Positions 45,148 to 57,800 of a DNA stretch of 64,000 nucleotides are shown piece by piece (within the stretch, counting starts at the first letter, position 1; every line of letters begins with the position of its first letter). Origin of the DNA: Phellopilus nigrolimitatus. Taxonomy: Eukaryota; Basidiomycota; Agaricomycetes; Hymenochaetales; Hymenochaetaceae. The DNA is taken from positions 57,559-121,558 of the forward strand of contig JAJOHG010000080.1 of the NCBI GenBank assembly GCA_021029095.1, written 5' to 3'. The translations under genes and the position numbers were made by a program. Under the pieces are notes generated by a model. That model had not been told where the DNA came from, did not search any database, and saw only the letters and a program-made list of their open reading frames with translations.

Positions 45148-46737
45148 ATGATGTCTACCACATCGTCCGTTTCATCCCTTTCTGACCTGCAAGGCATATT
45201 CGCATGTCGGTATCTCAGCAGTATGTTGAATCGTACCATTCACCTGCACGCTCTAATCGCTGAAACAGTTGCGGGAATTGCAATACTTCTTTACGACACC
45301 TTTTTAACCATGGACCTCGAACAGAGTACGGTTTGGAGGACCAGGTTTACAGTCCCCAAACTATCATACCTAGTTTATCGGTATGGAATGCTGATATGCA
45401 TGTTTTTTCTTGTTCTAAGTTAGTGTAATCTCTTTCTAAATCACACTATCCTGTCCTGAAAGATAACACCTGAAAAGATACATCCTCTTCAAGCGAACTG
45501 TCAGACGCATGGGTATGAGTGATTACTCTCTATTATCTCAGTCCTGACTATTCTCTCGGTATCTAAATTCACTTGAACAATTTCTAGTAAGTGTAATAGG
45601 ACGCTGCCAACCGTAAATGCTTGCTCATGTCGGTTTATTAGGTGTGCGCGCACTTCCATAGTCCTTGCTGTATTGATTTTTCTCGCCGACGCTGTTGGGC
45701 ACGGTTCGTTATCCTTGCTAGCTGTATCAACCGCTGTTTTTAATTTTGCGTCTTCATTGGAAGGGCTCGTTATTTTCCGCACATTTGTGCTTTGGGAGCG
45801 CAGTGCACACATCCTGAAACTCTTATTCCTGGGATCTGCGATCGTCAACGTCATCGCTACGGTCTTCGTCGGCCTTACTGTGCGCTACTTTAAAGGTAAG
45901 GTCTCGGTTTTGTGTCCTCATCCAATGCTCTCAGGTTCTGCTAGAAGATTTCTAATGCGTTCTCTACACAGAGAGTTCTTTCTTCATCAAAGAACTCCGA
46001 GTGTGCTCCACGGTCATCCATCCACTTTTCCTTTTGGGATTTTGGGCAATGCAGGTCCGTTCAGTAGACGATCTTCTGGATTTTCTCTTTCGTGTGTCTG
46101 CATTCATATGTTCTTTAAATTTCTGACCTTTGTTCTAAGGCAATATTTGACATATATGTTCTCATACTCCTCCTATGGAATGCGATGGATCGCCCGCGTC
46201 TACCAAATCAAAAACTATTCAAGATCTTGCATGAGGATGGTGTATTCTTGATCATTGTGAGTTTTTATCAAAGCATTTTCGTATGTTCTTTGATCCTTAA
46301 CATCGTCGCACAACCCAAGATCACTTGGGGTACGTCAAAGTTTACATTTTGTATAGACCCTCTATACCTGATGATCTCTTGTTTGACATCCTGATACGAT
46401 CATAGCCTTTCGAATGCTCAATTTGCTCATGTGTGCCTCTGGAAATGTGAGTTTAGCTTCTCATCAATGATTACGTTTCTCATGGTTTTTAACGCTCTCG
46501 CAGCCCATCCTCCCCATGGTTGGGATGTCTTTCGTCGAATCCGCGATAACAGCCATCAATTCTCGCCTGCTTTTGCAGATATTCGGTTCTGAGAAAAGCA
46601 TGACACGCTCTATTTCGAGGACCAAGAGCGAGAGGGAATGGGCCGTACATCCTTCGCGCGAAATCGAGGACCTAGACGCCAACACGAAGTTATATACGGA
46701 GTTGGAAATGCATTGTATGCCTCGACCTTTGAAATGA
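45148..46737 (+). CDS. DUF6533-type fungal integral membrane protein
   Basis: Multi-exon membrane protein gene. Exons 45148-45220 and 45269-45380 encode RYLSIAGIAILLYDTFLTMD, then LEQSTVWRTRFTVPKLSYLV; the LLYD(x)LLT(M/L)D followed by W and a lysine-hydrophobic block is the signature of DUF6533 in agaricomycetes. Later exons carry TSIVLAVLIFLADAVGHG, LVIFRTFVLWERSAHILKLL, FLGSAIVNVIATVFVGLTVR, FFIKELRVCSTVIHPLFLLG, FDIYVLILLLWNAMDRPRLP and SFVESAITAINSRLLLQIFG, consistent with six or seven membrane segments, then a hydrophilic tail ending MPRPLK. Several middle splice sites (45381-45650) are unresolved. The role of the family is unknown. A double ATG opens the frame; the first is used. Confidence 0.75.
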
Positions 46738-46904
46738 AAGAGAGAGAATAGGTCTCATAGAAATGTAATGACGTTGTGAGTACCCCAACGAGACGAAGGT
46801 TCTGAATACACTCGGATGGAAAAAAACATGTGTACGGCTGATTATGCATTCGGTACTCTGTACGGAACTTGGCTCTATCTCTCTTCACTTTTATATTACT
46901 ACCA

Positions 46905-47060
46905 ATGTATCGCAAAAAGCACGGGCTGACTGCAGAGCAAAGTCAAAGACTTGTCGATCATCCGGAATGGCCTGGCATGTCCGGAGGAACCTGGTTTGTC
47001 TTGCAGGGAATAACCACGCCAGGCGGTTTAACGAGAGGCGTAAGCGGTGATGAACGGTGA
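46905..47060 (+). CDS. Possible small protein or last exon
   Basis: 51 codons from ATG: MYRKKHGLTAEQSQRLVDHP, EWPGMSGGTWFVLQGITTPG, then GLTRGVSGDER. The composition is protein-like and unlike neighbouring chance frames, but no family was recognised and there is no supporting paralogue in the window. It starts 168 bp after the DUF6533 gene stop, so it could be a separate short gene. Confidence 0.35.
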   Translation: MYRKKHGLTAEQSQRLVDHPEWPGMSGGTWFVLQGITTPGGLTRGVSGDER

Positions 47061-48169
47061 GTTGTCGTTCCAGAGGTACCAAAGGAAGATGGGGGTGGAT
47101 GCGGAGGCATGCAAAAATTACAATATGAAAGCATCGGATGGATCAGACATTTGAATTGATTTCTGCAAGGCTCAGCGACTAATGGAAAGTTTTTAGTTAT
47201 GCGAGCATCATAGGATCAAAAGCGTTACGTAATTGCCTCGAGATTAAGAGAATAATTCTTTGGCTGAATACGTAATAACCACGTACTTCCTTCTTTACAT
47301 ACGTTTGTCAACGACATCGACGCGACGACGGCCACCAACAAAATACACGCATTTCCCTTCAAGGCAGCCGGGATGAAATGAATTATCAATAATCACTGCC
47401 TCTTGCTACGCATGATAATCAACAGCGCTATTGTCCTGCCTCCGACTCGACCCCGTTACTGATGACGCTGCACGACGCTGATGTTGTCTCGCGCTGTTGT
47501 CCTTTGTCCGGTGCTCTTACGGGACGCTTTTTTACTTCAAAACTGTGTAGAAAGATGCTCCGGGTAAGTCGGCAAGGCCGACACTGATGAGCTGTGCATG
47601 CATCACTGTTTTGAATTCTATAATGAAAGCGATCTCTCTTCTGTATTCCACGTATCCTTAGATGTCTGCAGACGATCGAAAGATATAATTCTTCAACCTC
47701 AAACTGCCAAGGTCCTCGGAGAAGCTCATTGTCCGTACCCGCATTCTTAGTCGATCTCTACTCCCCGCCGTGTCACCTCGATTCGTCGCTTGTCGTCTTT
47801 CCTCACCCATCTACACATCATTTCTACCGCCTTCGATTTTGCGTTTCATGTCTCGCGAAGTTTAGGAACCCACACATGGCCATCAGCGCCGCTTTTCCAA
47901 TCCTCGATGTGTTCCCTCGGTACTTTTGAGAGTGATCAACGTCCGGTTGCCTCGGTGCACAGGCTCTGATTGCGTCTTTAGCCTATCCTGTTTCCATCAC
48001 TGCATCGCCGACGTCTGACTTTTCCTCTTCGTCCCGGAGCATTGTAAGTCCTCGCACCGTGCCTTCATCCTTTCGGCCTATCTTCCTGCAAGCTTCAGGT
48101 TCGCTTTCTTTCTTTTCTGTGTTTTTCGTCAATACGGGCTCGAGCTGATGCTCACCCACTCACGACTTC
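47061..48169. other. No gene recognised
   Basis: Intergenic sequence with pyrimidine-rich stretches from about 47.7 kb that probably form the promoter and 5' leader of the receptor gene at 48170. Confidence 0.4.
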
Positions 48170-51100
48170 ATGAGCCTTCTGAAAAATCTTGTGGAGAGCA
48201 ATAACGAATGTTTTACCAATCTCACTATCGAGCAACGGATAGGACTTTCTGTACGTTTATTCATTTCGTGCGTCTCTCATTTCACTTTCTTATGCATCTT
48301 TCTTTTACTGGTACGCAAGTTTGTCGTCATCGCATCCTTTTTCAGCCTTTTCGCCGTCCTCGGGACAATCGTTTTGTATCTTGTACGTCCAGTTCGCTTT
48401 TCTACATATACTTATGGGCCAGCTAAACCGTACATTGCCCTCAGCAAGACCTGGCGCGAGCAATCCGCGAATCTCCTGGGGCATGGTCCCCGCTGAGAAC
48501 AGATATCGATGCATACTTTGTGAGTGGATAGAAACACATTCCATCTCCTTCATGACTATTGTCTGGTCTCTTGTTCTTTTCTTCCTATCGCAGTCTGATG
48601 CTAAATCGTACTTTGGACTGAAATAATTGCAATATCCGTTTTTACAGCTCTCGCTTCTCCTCGCAGATGCACTGGTTGCACTCGGTGGGATCATGAACCT
48701 CAGGTGGATCATGCAAAGTCGGAGCATATGCGGCGGGTATTGTTCGACGCAAGGTATGCCATTTAGCTTAATGCGTACTTTCTTCCTTCTAAACATATCT
48801 GTGCTATGCCACTCATCTACTCGTCGCCCTTTGCCTGATTGACATTTTTCTGGGAATCAATTTCACTTCTTGACAATGCGAAGGTGTTCTTCAACAGGCG
48901 GGTACGCCTGCGGTCGCGCTATCTACGCTCGTATGTCTGCATTTTCATTAATGCTGAACATTTGTCTGAACTGGAAAACCATTACCCACGACAGGCCATT
49001 ACGTTTCACACATTTTTTGTTATATTCTTCCGCTGGACTCCCCCTTCGACGCGCTTGCTCGGACTCAGCGTTATTATTGGGATTTGGACATTTTTGGTGG
49101 GTATTTCAACTAAGTCTTCCGCCCCACTTCCTTCTCTTTTCGTATACGTATGGATAAATTCTCTTCATTTAGACCCTCCTTGTCCTCCTTCCCATCCTCT
49201 TCACACAGTACGACAAGAAGCAATTCTACACACCAACCCCCACATGGTGCTACATATCCCAATCGCACGGAATTCTACGAGTCACGGCCGGGTACGCATA
49301 CGCGTGGCTTGCAGCACTCGGAGAAGTAGTGGTTTACGGCCTGCTATGGGCGCGACTAAGGGGGTGCATCACGGTCGAGTTAGGCGGGAATGGGAGAAGG
49401 CAAAGGGACGAGAGGAGAAGGAGTACGCGGATACGCTGGTCGGGATGGGCGGGCTCAAGGGCTATTGGAATGGAGACCACGGAAGCCAGTGGTCGAGAAG
49501 GTAGGAACGAGGATTCAAGGCGCGCGCAGAACGAGGCTCGCAAAATGCTCTGGTACCCGTTATGCTACATTGTGAGTTGTCCATCTTATCTACCTTTATT
49601 TCTTGCATCATTCGAGTGATCTGTTGACTTTCTTCTCTTACTTTGGGTGCATTGCAGATCATCATCCTCCCACTCTCCGTGACGCGCTGGACCTCGTTCC
49701 TCGCTCATTCGTCGCAACAAAGAACGGAAATTCCATTTGCGTTGACAGCTGCAGTAGAGGCTCTTTTCAAGCTTGGGGGTCTTGCGGACGTTCTGCTCTT
49801 TGCTATCACACGGCCAAATATTCTGCTCTTCGGTTCCTGGAGGGATGTAGGCAGACGAGGAGATGCACTGGGAAGGCGGAGAGAGGACAGAAGGAGCGCT
49901 GGCTGGCTGGGTGTGTGGAGTCGAAGCTGGAGTCGAAGCAGAGAAGACAATGCGGTCGGGTTCGAGCTCAGAAGGACGAGTGGAGGAGGCGACGGTGAAA
50001 GTGGAAGGATTATGAGAGATGTGCACGGCTTCGTTCCAGACCAAGCGATCGACAACATTCTGTTTTCGAACTCCGAGACTTCTGAGGACTACGCCGCCGA
50101 TTCAGATTCGGCCGGAATATCATTTCCGGGTGAGGCGAGTGTACTCGACCATGAACTTCAAGCTAATCTCGAGCCCGACGCGGCGGAGCTAGCCCGGCCA
50201 TTGCCTTCGAAGTCCAAGTTTACTCCACTGACAGTCGACATTCCCTCCCCACGCGTCAGTAGCGTGTTTGGCACATGGGTTGAAATGCAGCGCGTAGAGC
50301 ACGTACTAGAGTCATCGGGCGAGGATGCAGGATTACGCTACCACAGCCATGTTAATGGCCGTTGCGTTCGGACTGGTCCAAAAGCGTATGCAAATTCTAA
50401 CAGTGGAAATGCGGGAGATTCAAGGGATGGGGGTGACGGAGGAGCTGTCCAAGATAACTCTCATGTTCCAAATTCAAAGCTGGGATTGCAGTTGGGTCGA
50501 GAATCAGTCGAAGATCCGATGCTGCAGCTCGCTATGTTATCCGCGCAGGGTGAGGTGGCGCAGCGGCGACGAGTCCAGGAAGGAATGGACCCTTTCAGCG
50601 CTAGCGTATCAAAAATTGGTGGTGTTCCAGGTCAAGAAGGCGCAGAAAACCGGTATACTGAATCTCGTGCTTTGATTCGTGAGGAAAAGCTATTTGAGCT
50701 GCATCCTGAGATGCTACCGGACACTCCTCAGGATCCTCTTCAAGAACATCTGCCGCGTCTAAAAGCATTGCATTCCCCCATGTCCCCTTCTCTCTCTCTA
50801 TCGACCGCAGCCTCGGCCTCCGTGCCAAATTCCAGCCCGCATGTACAGCGGCACCCGCGTGGCCCGCGCCCGCTTCCGCCTTCTCGTCCATGCACGACGT
50901 CTTTTTCGAGTGTTCCATCAACGTTGGACTATGACCCTTTTTCATCGTCAGCGTCCGGATCTCGGTCTGCAAATACGCCAGTGCAGAACTTGTGCCCGCC
51001 ACGTCTGACTGTCGCAACTGATAAGCCACATCCTTCCTTGTATATCCCTCCCCAACAATCAGCTCGGCCTCCACGCGATTGCACCTCGCTCACCTCCATA

Positions 51101-51301
51101 CGCGTCGTTCATGATCGCGATCTCCCACCGTCTGGATCGGCTTCATCTCAGCACTCAGCGAGCGCAGGGACGTCGATCTCGCCGCGGTCAAGGCATAGGA
51201 CGTTGGTGCGAAGGGAGGAGAAAAAAGGGAAGGGAAAGTATGTTTCTTTTATTGAAGTGAGTTTTGCTCAAGCAAATTATGAATCGTTGTGTATTGGCTA
51301 A
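48170..51301 (+). CDS. Seven-transmembrane receptor, cAMP-receptor/Git3-like
   Basis: Eight exons join in phase: 48170-48250, 48320-48382, 48445-48519, 48648-48753, 48884-48930, 48995-49096, 49173-49571 and 49658-51301, about 838 residues. Membrane segments are visible: FVVIASFFSLFAVLGTIVLY (TM1), DIDAYFLSLLLADALVALGG (TM2), GTPAVALSTLAITFHTFFVI (TM3), LLGLSVIIGIWTFLTLLVLL (TM4), AYAWLAALGEVVVYGLLWAR (TM5), MLWYPLCYIIIILPLSVTRW (TM6) and ALTAAVEALFKLGGLADVLL (TM7). NLRW and CSTQ after TM2, TPTWCYIS before TM5 and the MLWYPLxY motif are typical of fungal Git3/cAMP-receptor-like GPCRs, which act at the plasma membrane through heterotrimeric G proteins. Loop 3 is basic, and the cytoplasmic tail of nearly 500 residues is serine-rich, likely phosphorylated. 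The ligand is unknown. The donor near 51239 suggests a further 3' exon is possible. Confidence 0.88.
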
Positions 51302-53971
51302 TATTCATTCCCGCGGTGCAGATAGACTGACATGAATTCATGACACGATTCGCTTGCACGTTCTCTTCAACGCTTTTGACGTTTTTTCTCACACAAGGAC
51401 TTGTCTCACATTATTCCATAACCATCTTATACCGAAGTAGCAACTTATCATTCATTACAAATAACCCCGCGGAGCTCTTTATGATCTTGTTTCGACCCAA
51501 TGGCATTTGAAGTTTGTCTTGAAGGCCAGTGTGTTCCTTAGCCAAAAAGAAGAGTGCGCACGGATGACCGTACGCGGTGTGCGCGCGTGGGATATCAACG
51601 TAGGCTGAAGAAATGAATGGTAAGAAAGTGTTCGCTTGGCACGAGGGGGAAGTGATATAGGGCTAAATGGCGGGGTATTGTGGAGGGTGAACATTCCGAG
51701 ACTTGAAGTCCACTTACTCGTGCCGTACACGTCTGCCAGTACCATCCCGAAAAGCACTCCCAGACCCGTAGCGCCGCCCTCAGCTGCATCCTCTGCTCAT
51801 AAATCGACAGGCTTTAGTAAGGTTTCCGGAGATTCATGCGGGCTGGGGACATACGCCCCGATGGGGTTCCTCGTACGTCTGTCGAGAATAACAATCGTGT
51901 TGTTGTTGTCGAGCATTCTCCTGCGTTTGGTCTTTGGGACGGACTATCAACAGTCCGCTCGCACAAAACCGTCTGAGCTGAGGAGGGCGTTTGATAGCTG
52001 ATAACGAGTGTTAGGGCGGTGGGATGATGAGATACGTATTGGCTTCATTGTTGCTTGAGTTTTCATGAGACGAGGCCGGCGTTATTGGCAATTCGACGAG
52101 CATTGGGTGCTGAAGAGCTTATTGAAGACGGCTGCAACGTAATTACTGAAAATTAACTTTGGCGTCTTGTGTTGATGAAGAAACAAACCTCGGAAGAAAG
52201 GAAATCGTGAACATTAGCGTAGCGGTATGCTCGTTGAGTCTCGTAGGTGTAGGCGCACCCCTCTGTACTTAGCGCATAGGGTGAAGGATGCTCAAAGACC
52301 TGTAATATATTTCAAGCGGAGGTGAGGAAGTTAGCGACGAGCTAATCGAGGGAGGGAAATGGACGAAGAGAGGGAGAAGAAGCGAGGAGCAAGGAGCAGG
52401 GGAAAATGCAGTTCAACGTTTGAACGCAATGAGTAAATACGCTGGGAACCGAAACAAGAAGGGCGGGGACCCACGGTCTGCCTCGAGGCGCAATATAAAT
52501 GCGGATCATAATTGGTTTCACAGAATCTAATTGGATGCGCTCAGGATGAAACGAGAAAGATGGCGATCGGGCACATACGTGACTGGGACTGGGGCTGAAT
52601 AAAGGAGAAGGGAAGGGCCTTTTTTTCTCTTTCTGATGGACTCATGGAACTTCTCGAAACCGGGGGAAGAGTGGGTAGTGGGATTTAATAATCTTGTAAC
52701 GTACATGAATCTGCCAATACACTCCGCACGGAAACGTGCCGTCGCGTTCTGCCATTTGGGCCTGTTTCCACTTTCACAAATAAAGATCAACGGCCGGCCA
52801 TTCTAACTTAGTTGAATACATCTGCCAGTATCAATTCCGACTAGGCGAGTGGAGTAAAATCGTAAGGGGGGAAGAGCAGCGTCAGAAGAACAAGTGCGGA
52901 AAACCCCGAATGACAGCAAACGCGAGCCGCGAGCCGCGTGTCGAGTGACTCAAGCACCGCATCCGACGACGGACTTCGAACGCCTCGGAATTCGTTCAAG
53001 ATTTGGCTTCTGCGGAAGGCCAAATAACTGCCTGTCGACGACAGACTCGTATCTTTTAGTCCTGCCTGCCGCATAACTTTCTCCATCCGGTCTTTATCCC
53101 AGTGATATAAACATTGATTCTGCCGCCGCGTTTCAGACTCATACTGTACATCATTTTCTCGTCTCCGTGACGCGATAGAGTGCAGAAGTATCCTGAACGA
53201 GAAAGGAGTTTCTGAAATAAACCTCCGTCCTCGCGATGTTCGTAACCCCACGGACTAGGCTCGCCGAGGAGTCAGGGCACGTTGCAGGAATTAAATTCGC
53301 GTACGTTAAGAATTTTTCAAACCTAATATTACCCTTTTCTCTTCGCATTCTATAAGATGCATCAGAATCACCAGAACTCGAGCTCTCAGAGTCGCCGCCC
53401 TCATTGCTCTATTGTGTGTATGCAACTTCCACGACGGAACGTCCACGTTCGAGCTAGATTCTCTTTCCCCCCCTTGTTCTATCCTGAGCGCGTCCAACCA
53501 AATTCCATGAACGTTATGATTTGCCATAGCCCTCGCCACTGAGCGGGAATCTCCACCTTCACACCGACTTCTTTTTTTATTACATTCGTTACACATGCGT
53601 AGCGACGACTTGTCGCCTCACACTTAACCTCATTTTTTTTCGATCCTCGATTTGAGTTCCCTTCTCATTTCTTCTTAACGACTGTATCGTGTACCCTCTT
53701 ATACCAGATCGGTGGGGGACTTGGATCGCGACGTACTTGACAAGTCAAGCACTGAGCGCACCGCCGACATCGACAACGAGGATAACACGCCGTTAGTTTT
53801 CACATTTTTCTTCCTTCCCTGCCCACCTGACGATTCATTACCACCTCATCAAAAACATCATTAGGCCCTTTTGGCGAGTTTGCCAACGATTAGAGCTACC
53901 CTCCAGCTCACTCTTCAAGACACAATACCTGCAACCCATCGGAGGCTTCGCTGAATCAACGTATACTCGAG
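51302..53971. other. No convincing gene; one weak minus-strand candidate
   Basis: Between 51917 and about 51725 the minus strand reads MLDNNNTIVILDRRTRNPIG, then AY, and after a possible short intron AAEGGATGLGVLFGMVLADV YGT. The pieces look protein-like but the splice sites are weak and no family is recognised. 52.0-53.9 kb holds only chance frames; parts near 53710-53970 could be upstream exons of the gene at 53972. Confidence 0.25.
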
Positions 53972-54875
53972 ATGTCTCACGATCAAACAGTCCAACCAGA
54001 GCCTGTCAACGGGGGTTTGGAGCAGGGCCTAGACGCCCGTCAAGGCGAAGGTCGGAGATACACGTTCCTCGCTGCTCACAGCCACAGTGGTGTAATCCTC
54101 CTTGACACACAATCACATCACATTTGCTGGGAATATTATCCGCCTGCGCGTGGATATCCGAACGGACCAGTCGATGTCGTTTCTATCGGTGTGAAAGACG
54201 CGGCCGTAGACGAAAGTGCAATACTGGTGATTACTTTAGCGGATGCATATGAGACTGGTAAGCCCCCGATAATCTATTTTCCTTCCTCTATCATTCCACT
54301 TTCCGTTGATCTGTTCTCGACCCTATCCTAGGTTTGTGCTAATAGATGATCCTCAACAGAATACGTGGAAGTCTTGTACGTCAGCGCCACAGATCGTCAT
54401 GGCCAATGGGAAGCCGAACTGGTATACAGCCAAGAGTTGTTCTTCGCGCGTGACGAGAGGGCCGCCCGCTTTACTCGTGTCTTTTGGCGCGCTCAATGTG
54501 CGCTGCTGTTCACGATCCGGGGAAGGCGTATCATCCTTGTCGACTGGGAAAACCGTAGGGTCGCATGCGTGTTCACTGTGAGTACTTCGCCCGAAGCCTG
54601 AGGCCTTCCTGTCTCCTTTTGTGAAAGTTTTTACTGAGCACATTCTTCAGTCTTCCTCGACCTTCATTTTAAACGCAGTTCTCTCAAGTGGATACCTGGT
54701 GTTATTGCTGATATCAGAAGGCGTCTATGACGATGTCGGTTCTTGCTTGGAGTTCGTTTTTGTACACGTGCGCGATATATGGAGCGAAGCGGCGATGGCG
54801 TCGAACGGGAGCCGTAGCGCAGGCCTGAGTGTCCAGCTCGATGATTTAGTGACAGAAACGTTCTGGTTCGAATAG
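53972..54875 (+). CDS. Uncharacterised protein, three exons
   Basis: Exons 53972-54255, 54360-54581 and 54679-54875 join in phase to about 233 residues. Blocks include RRYTFLAAHSHSGVILLDTQ, HHICWEYYPPARGYPNGPVD, EYVEVLYVSATDRHGQWEAE, RFTRVFWRAQCALLFTIRGR, RIILVDWENRRVACVFTVIL and VYDDVGSCLEFVFVHVRDIW. Repeated short hydrophobic strands ending in polar turns (VILLD, LVDWEN, LLLIS) resemble WD40-like beta-propeller blades or the C-terminal region of fungal F-box proteins, but no diagnostic motif was found. The frame stays open upstream of the ATG to about 53892, just after an AG, so earlier exons are likely and the start is provisional. Exon 1 end is approximate. Confidence 0.55.
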
Positions 54876-57800
54876 CTGGCAAATATTGCTGCTGTGCCTC
54901 TTCTCTATAAAATGGACGAGTATTGTTCCAGATGTCAGCGACTTATCGAAATCGCAAGTTCTATTTGTCAGCCGTACCTCGGCTCCGTATGCTTGTTTTT
55001 TTAATGATTCACAATCATAGTTGCACGACGTTGATAAAGATGACTCATTTCGCAGAGTATGCTCTGAGCTCCAGGTTTGAATAGAGTGATATCGAGACCC
55101 GAAACTCACATGTCGAAGGCATCATTGATTCTACAGAAGTCAGTTGCAACGTCAGACATCGAAACTAGAAAGTAAGTTAAACAGGATTTTCGACGACAGA
55201 CTAACGAGTAGATTACTTACTTGCTTGCAACAGGCCCAATTGTGGAGTCTAGCGGCACTCTAGAATCTGAGATTTCTGTCCAGGCTCCCTTTACATCTTC
55301 CCTAAAAACCAGAAGCAGACCTCATGCCGTTCTTGGTCGAGCGATCGGCCTTAAGCAGCTGAGGAAATGTCGAGCACGCCAGTCTTTAGCGCCGAGAATA
55401 ATATATGCAAACGCGAACTCAGCGCCAGAAGTACGCGCATACCATCATAAGAGTTCATTATCTGTGCTGTTTGGCTTATGATACGTTCTTCGAATACGCA
55501 GTGAGACGCAGAAGGAACTTCAATGGGTACTCCAATATTCAAGGCCCCTGTCTTCGAGGAGCATACTACATAGTGCGCGCACCGCCACTAGTCGGAGGAC
55601 TGCTCGGAATAAAGGAAGGGTCGGCCCGCATGTAGGAGGCTTACGATGAGCCGACAGTGGAGACGCGTGCTGGACAGTGTCGTCATCGACTTCAGATACA
55701 AGATTGGAGGAATTATTGACAGAAAGTAGAGATATAAAGCTAAATAGACTGTGTAGACGCCTTCGTTCAGAAGTTATAGCCAAGGAAGACAGTTGAAAGA
55801 CCCACGAAATAGTCCCATCTTCCCACCTTCGTCGCTCCTTCGTGGTCAAGTCTCATCCTAGTAAGGTTTGGTTCGCAGATAGAGTTTTTCGGGGATCTTC
55901 ATCGTAGCAGTTGAGTTTGAAGCAGCCTCAGGATGGAACGCACAGGTTCAATCGGCTGGTCACTGCCGCCGTTGAGCGCGATCCCGAAAGAGGATACTCA
56001 TACTGTTGAGCCGACAACAGGACGCTGAGATGACACGCGTCGACGACGCACACGAAGAACTCGCGTTCTGGCTTGTCTGTATAACGTGGTAGTACTGTAA
56101 AAGAAAAAGTTTGAGTCAAGTCGTGGTCGCTGTGAACGTGTGATCATCGGCGTCGCCGCGGGTTTCGGCGCCATGCTTACATCATCCTCAACATTCTAAA
56201 CGCCGTGTACGTCGTATGTGCATGGCGCATTTTCCACAGCTACCTCACACGTCGGCCAAGGCTTACTCGGTACGTCGAGCAAACATAAGGAATTCCTGAC
56301 ACGAAGTTGATCATCGTCCGTTAGGTTCTTGCGCCCGCGTCGACCCCGACTAGTATCCCCACGCCCGTCGAGGTTACAGAAATCATAAGGAGATATAGGA
56401 AGGCAAGTCATGGATGACATTGCTGGCGCATGTCCCGCTTTCGACAATCGACAAACTCTCTCGACCAGGGTGAGCTCGGCATCGCTTGCATGCAACGTGT
56501 CGACACGACTGACCGCATGACGCCCAGGGTATTCTTCGCCCCGGTTTGACTTCGCAAGGACGTGGCACATCCCTCTCACTACTCAAAAGGCGCAGAGGCG
56601 TGCCAGATCGCGCTGGCACGATCATCTAAAAGCTCGTCGAGCTGCGACATGGCAGGGACGATGTGTCTGAGGTCTACTACGGACAGTTTCCCAGCGCGTT
56701 ATGAGCACTGTCGAATTCACGTGAATCCATGATGCGTTTAGATGTTGGACGTGTCGTGGTGGAAATGCTGACCAGACTTGAAGGTGCGTGAATGTGAATT
56801 TCTTCGTCTTGATTTCGGAGCTGAAATGCAGTTCTAGTCTTGTCCGAATATTTCACAACCCTAATTGCCTGTCAAACACAATTCAACCATCTTCAGCGCC
56901 CAGAACTCGGCGGGGTATCGTCTGTTTCGCTGTCTCCGCCGACTACATCGCGCTTCATTCACCTCCGCGGCATCGTATTACGTGCCCAGACCTCCACCGA
57001 AAGCGGGGCCCACCCCGTTCGCCCGAGCAAATGTGCATTCTTCGCTGTCGACGTGGCGTCATGTGAGTCCATGCAGTGCGAGATGACGCAGGCAGCATTT
57101 CAGGAGATCAAGGACTCACGGCGACAAAATGGAAGACGGAGGGTGCCGTATTTTTCCGCACGTTTGCAAGCTCGGCATAATGACCCTCAACACCTCTTTC
57201 GGTGCGTATGGAATGGAATTCTAGAAGACAAGAAGCTCACTTATATTCCTAGAGGCTAACCTCTACGCCGCCGCCATACTGGTCGTTCCTGATACCGACG
57301 ATGAAATGCTCTGCACTTTCTAAGGTGTACTGAGAGTCTTCTGGGCGACATCTCCACAGAATTTGAGAACGAACCAGCCCGCTTTTGCGTGCTTGGAGCA
57401 GCTATGCGTAGCTGTCTGGCCACTCTCATGTATCTCAGAGGGCAGAGGTCATTCTCTTCCAGTCGTCTGTGCTCCGCTGGCCCAGTGTTTCGAAAGCGTG
57501 TCTCGACGAGACTAAGCTGTACAACGCGGATAAGAGAGGCAGCTATTCCTGCCGCATGATCAGATTTGGATGGAACTGGGAAAGGAGGAGGCGGTCTGTC
57601 TTTCGACGCTAGTTTGACGGTCAGATGACTTCGTAACTTTCATCTCGATAGGTGCGCAAACTTAATCATTTATATTTAAGATTTAAGCTTGCTCACTGCG
57701 ATTTCCTGCAGGTGCCCTTTCGACTCTCACGGCGACGACATATACGATCTCTTGCGCTTCAACCCGCGGCGTAACGGCACGGCACGCCTATGCGCTTGCA

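Noticed and set aside
49586..50058. Minus-strand frames of 117-152 codons
   Set aside because: Antisense shadows of the receptor tail, serine/proline-rich, no motif.
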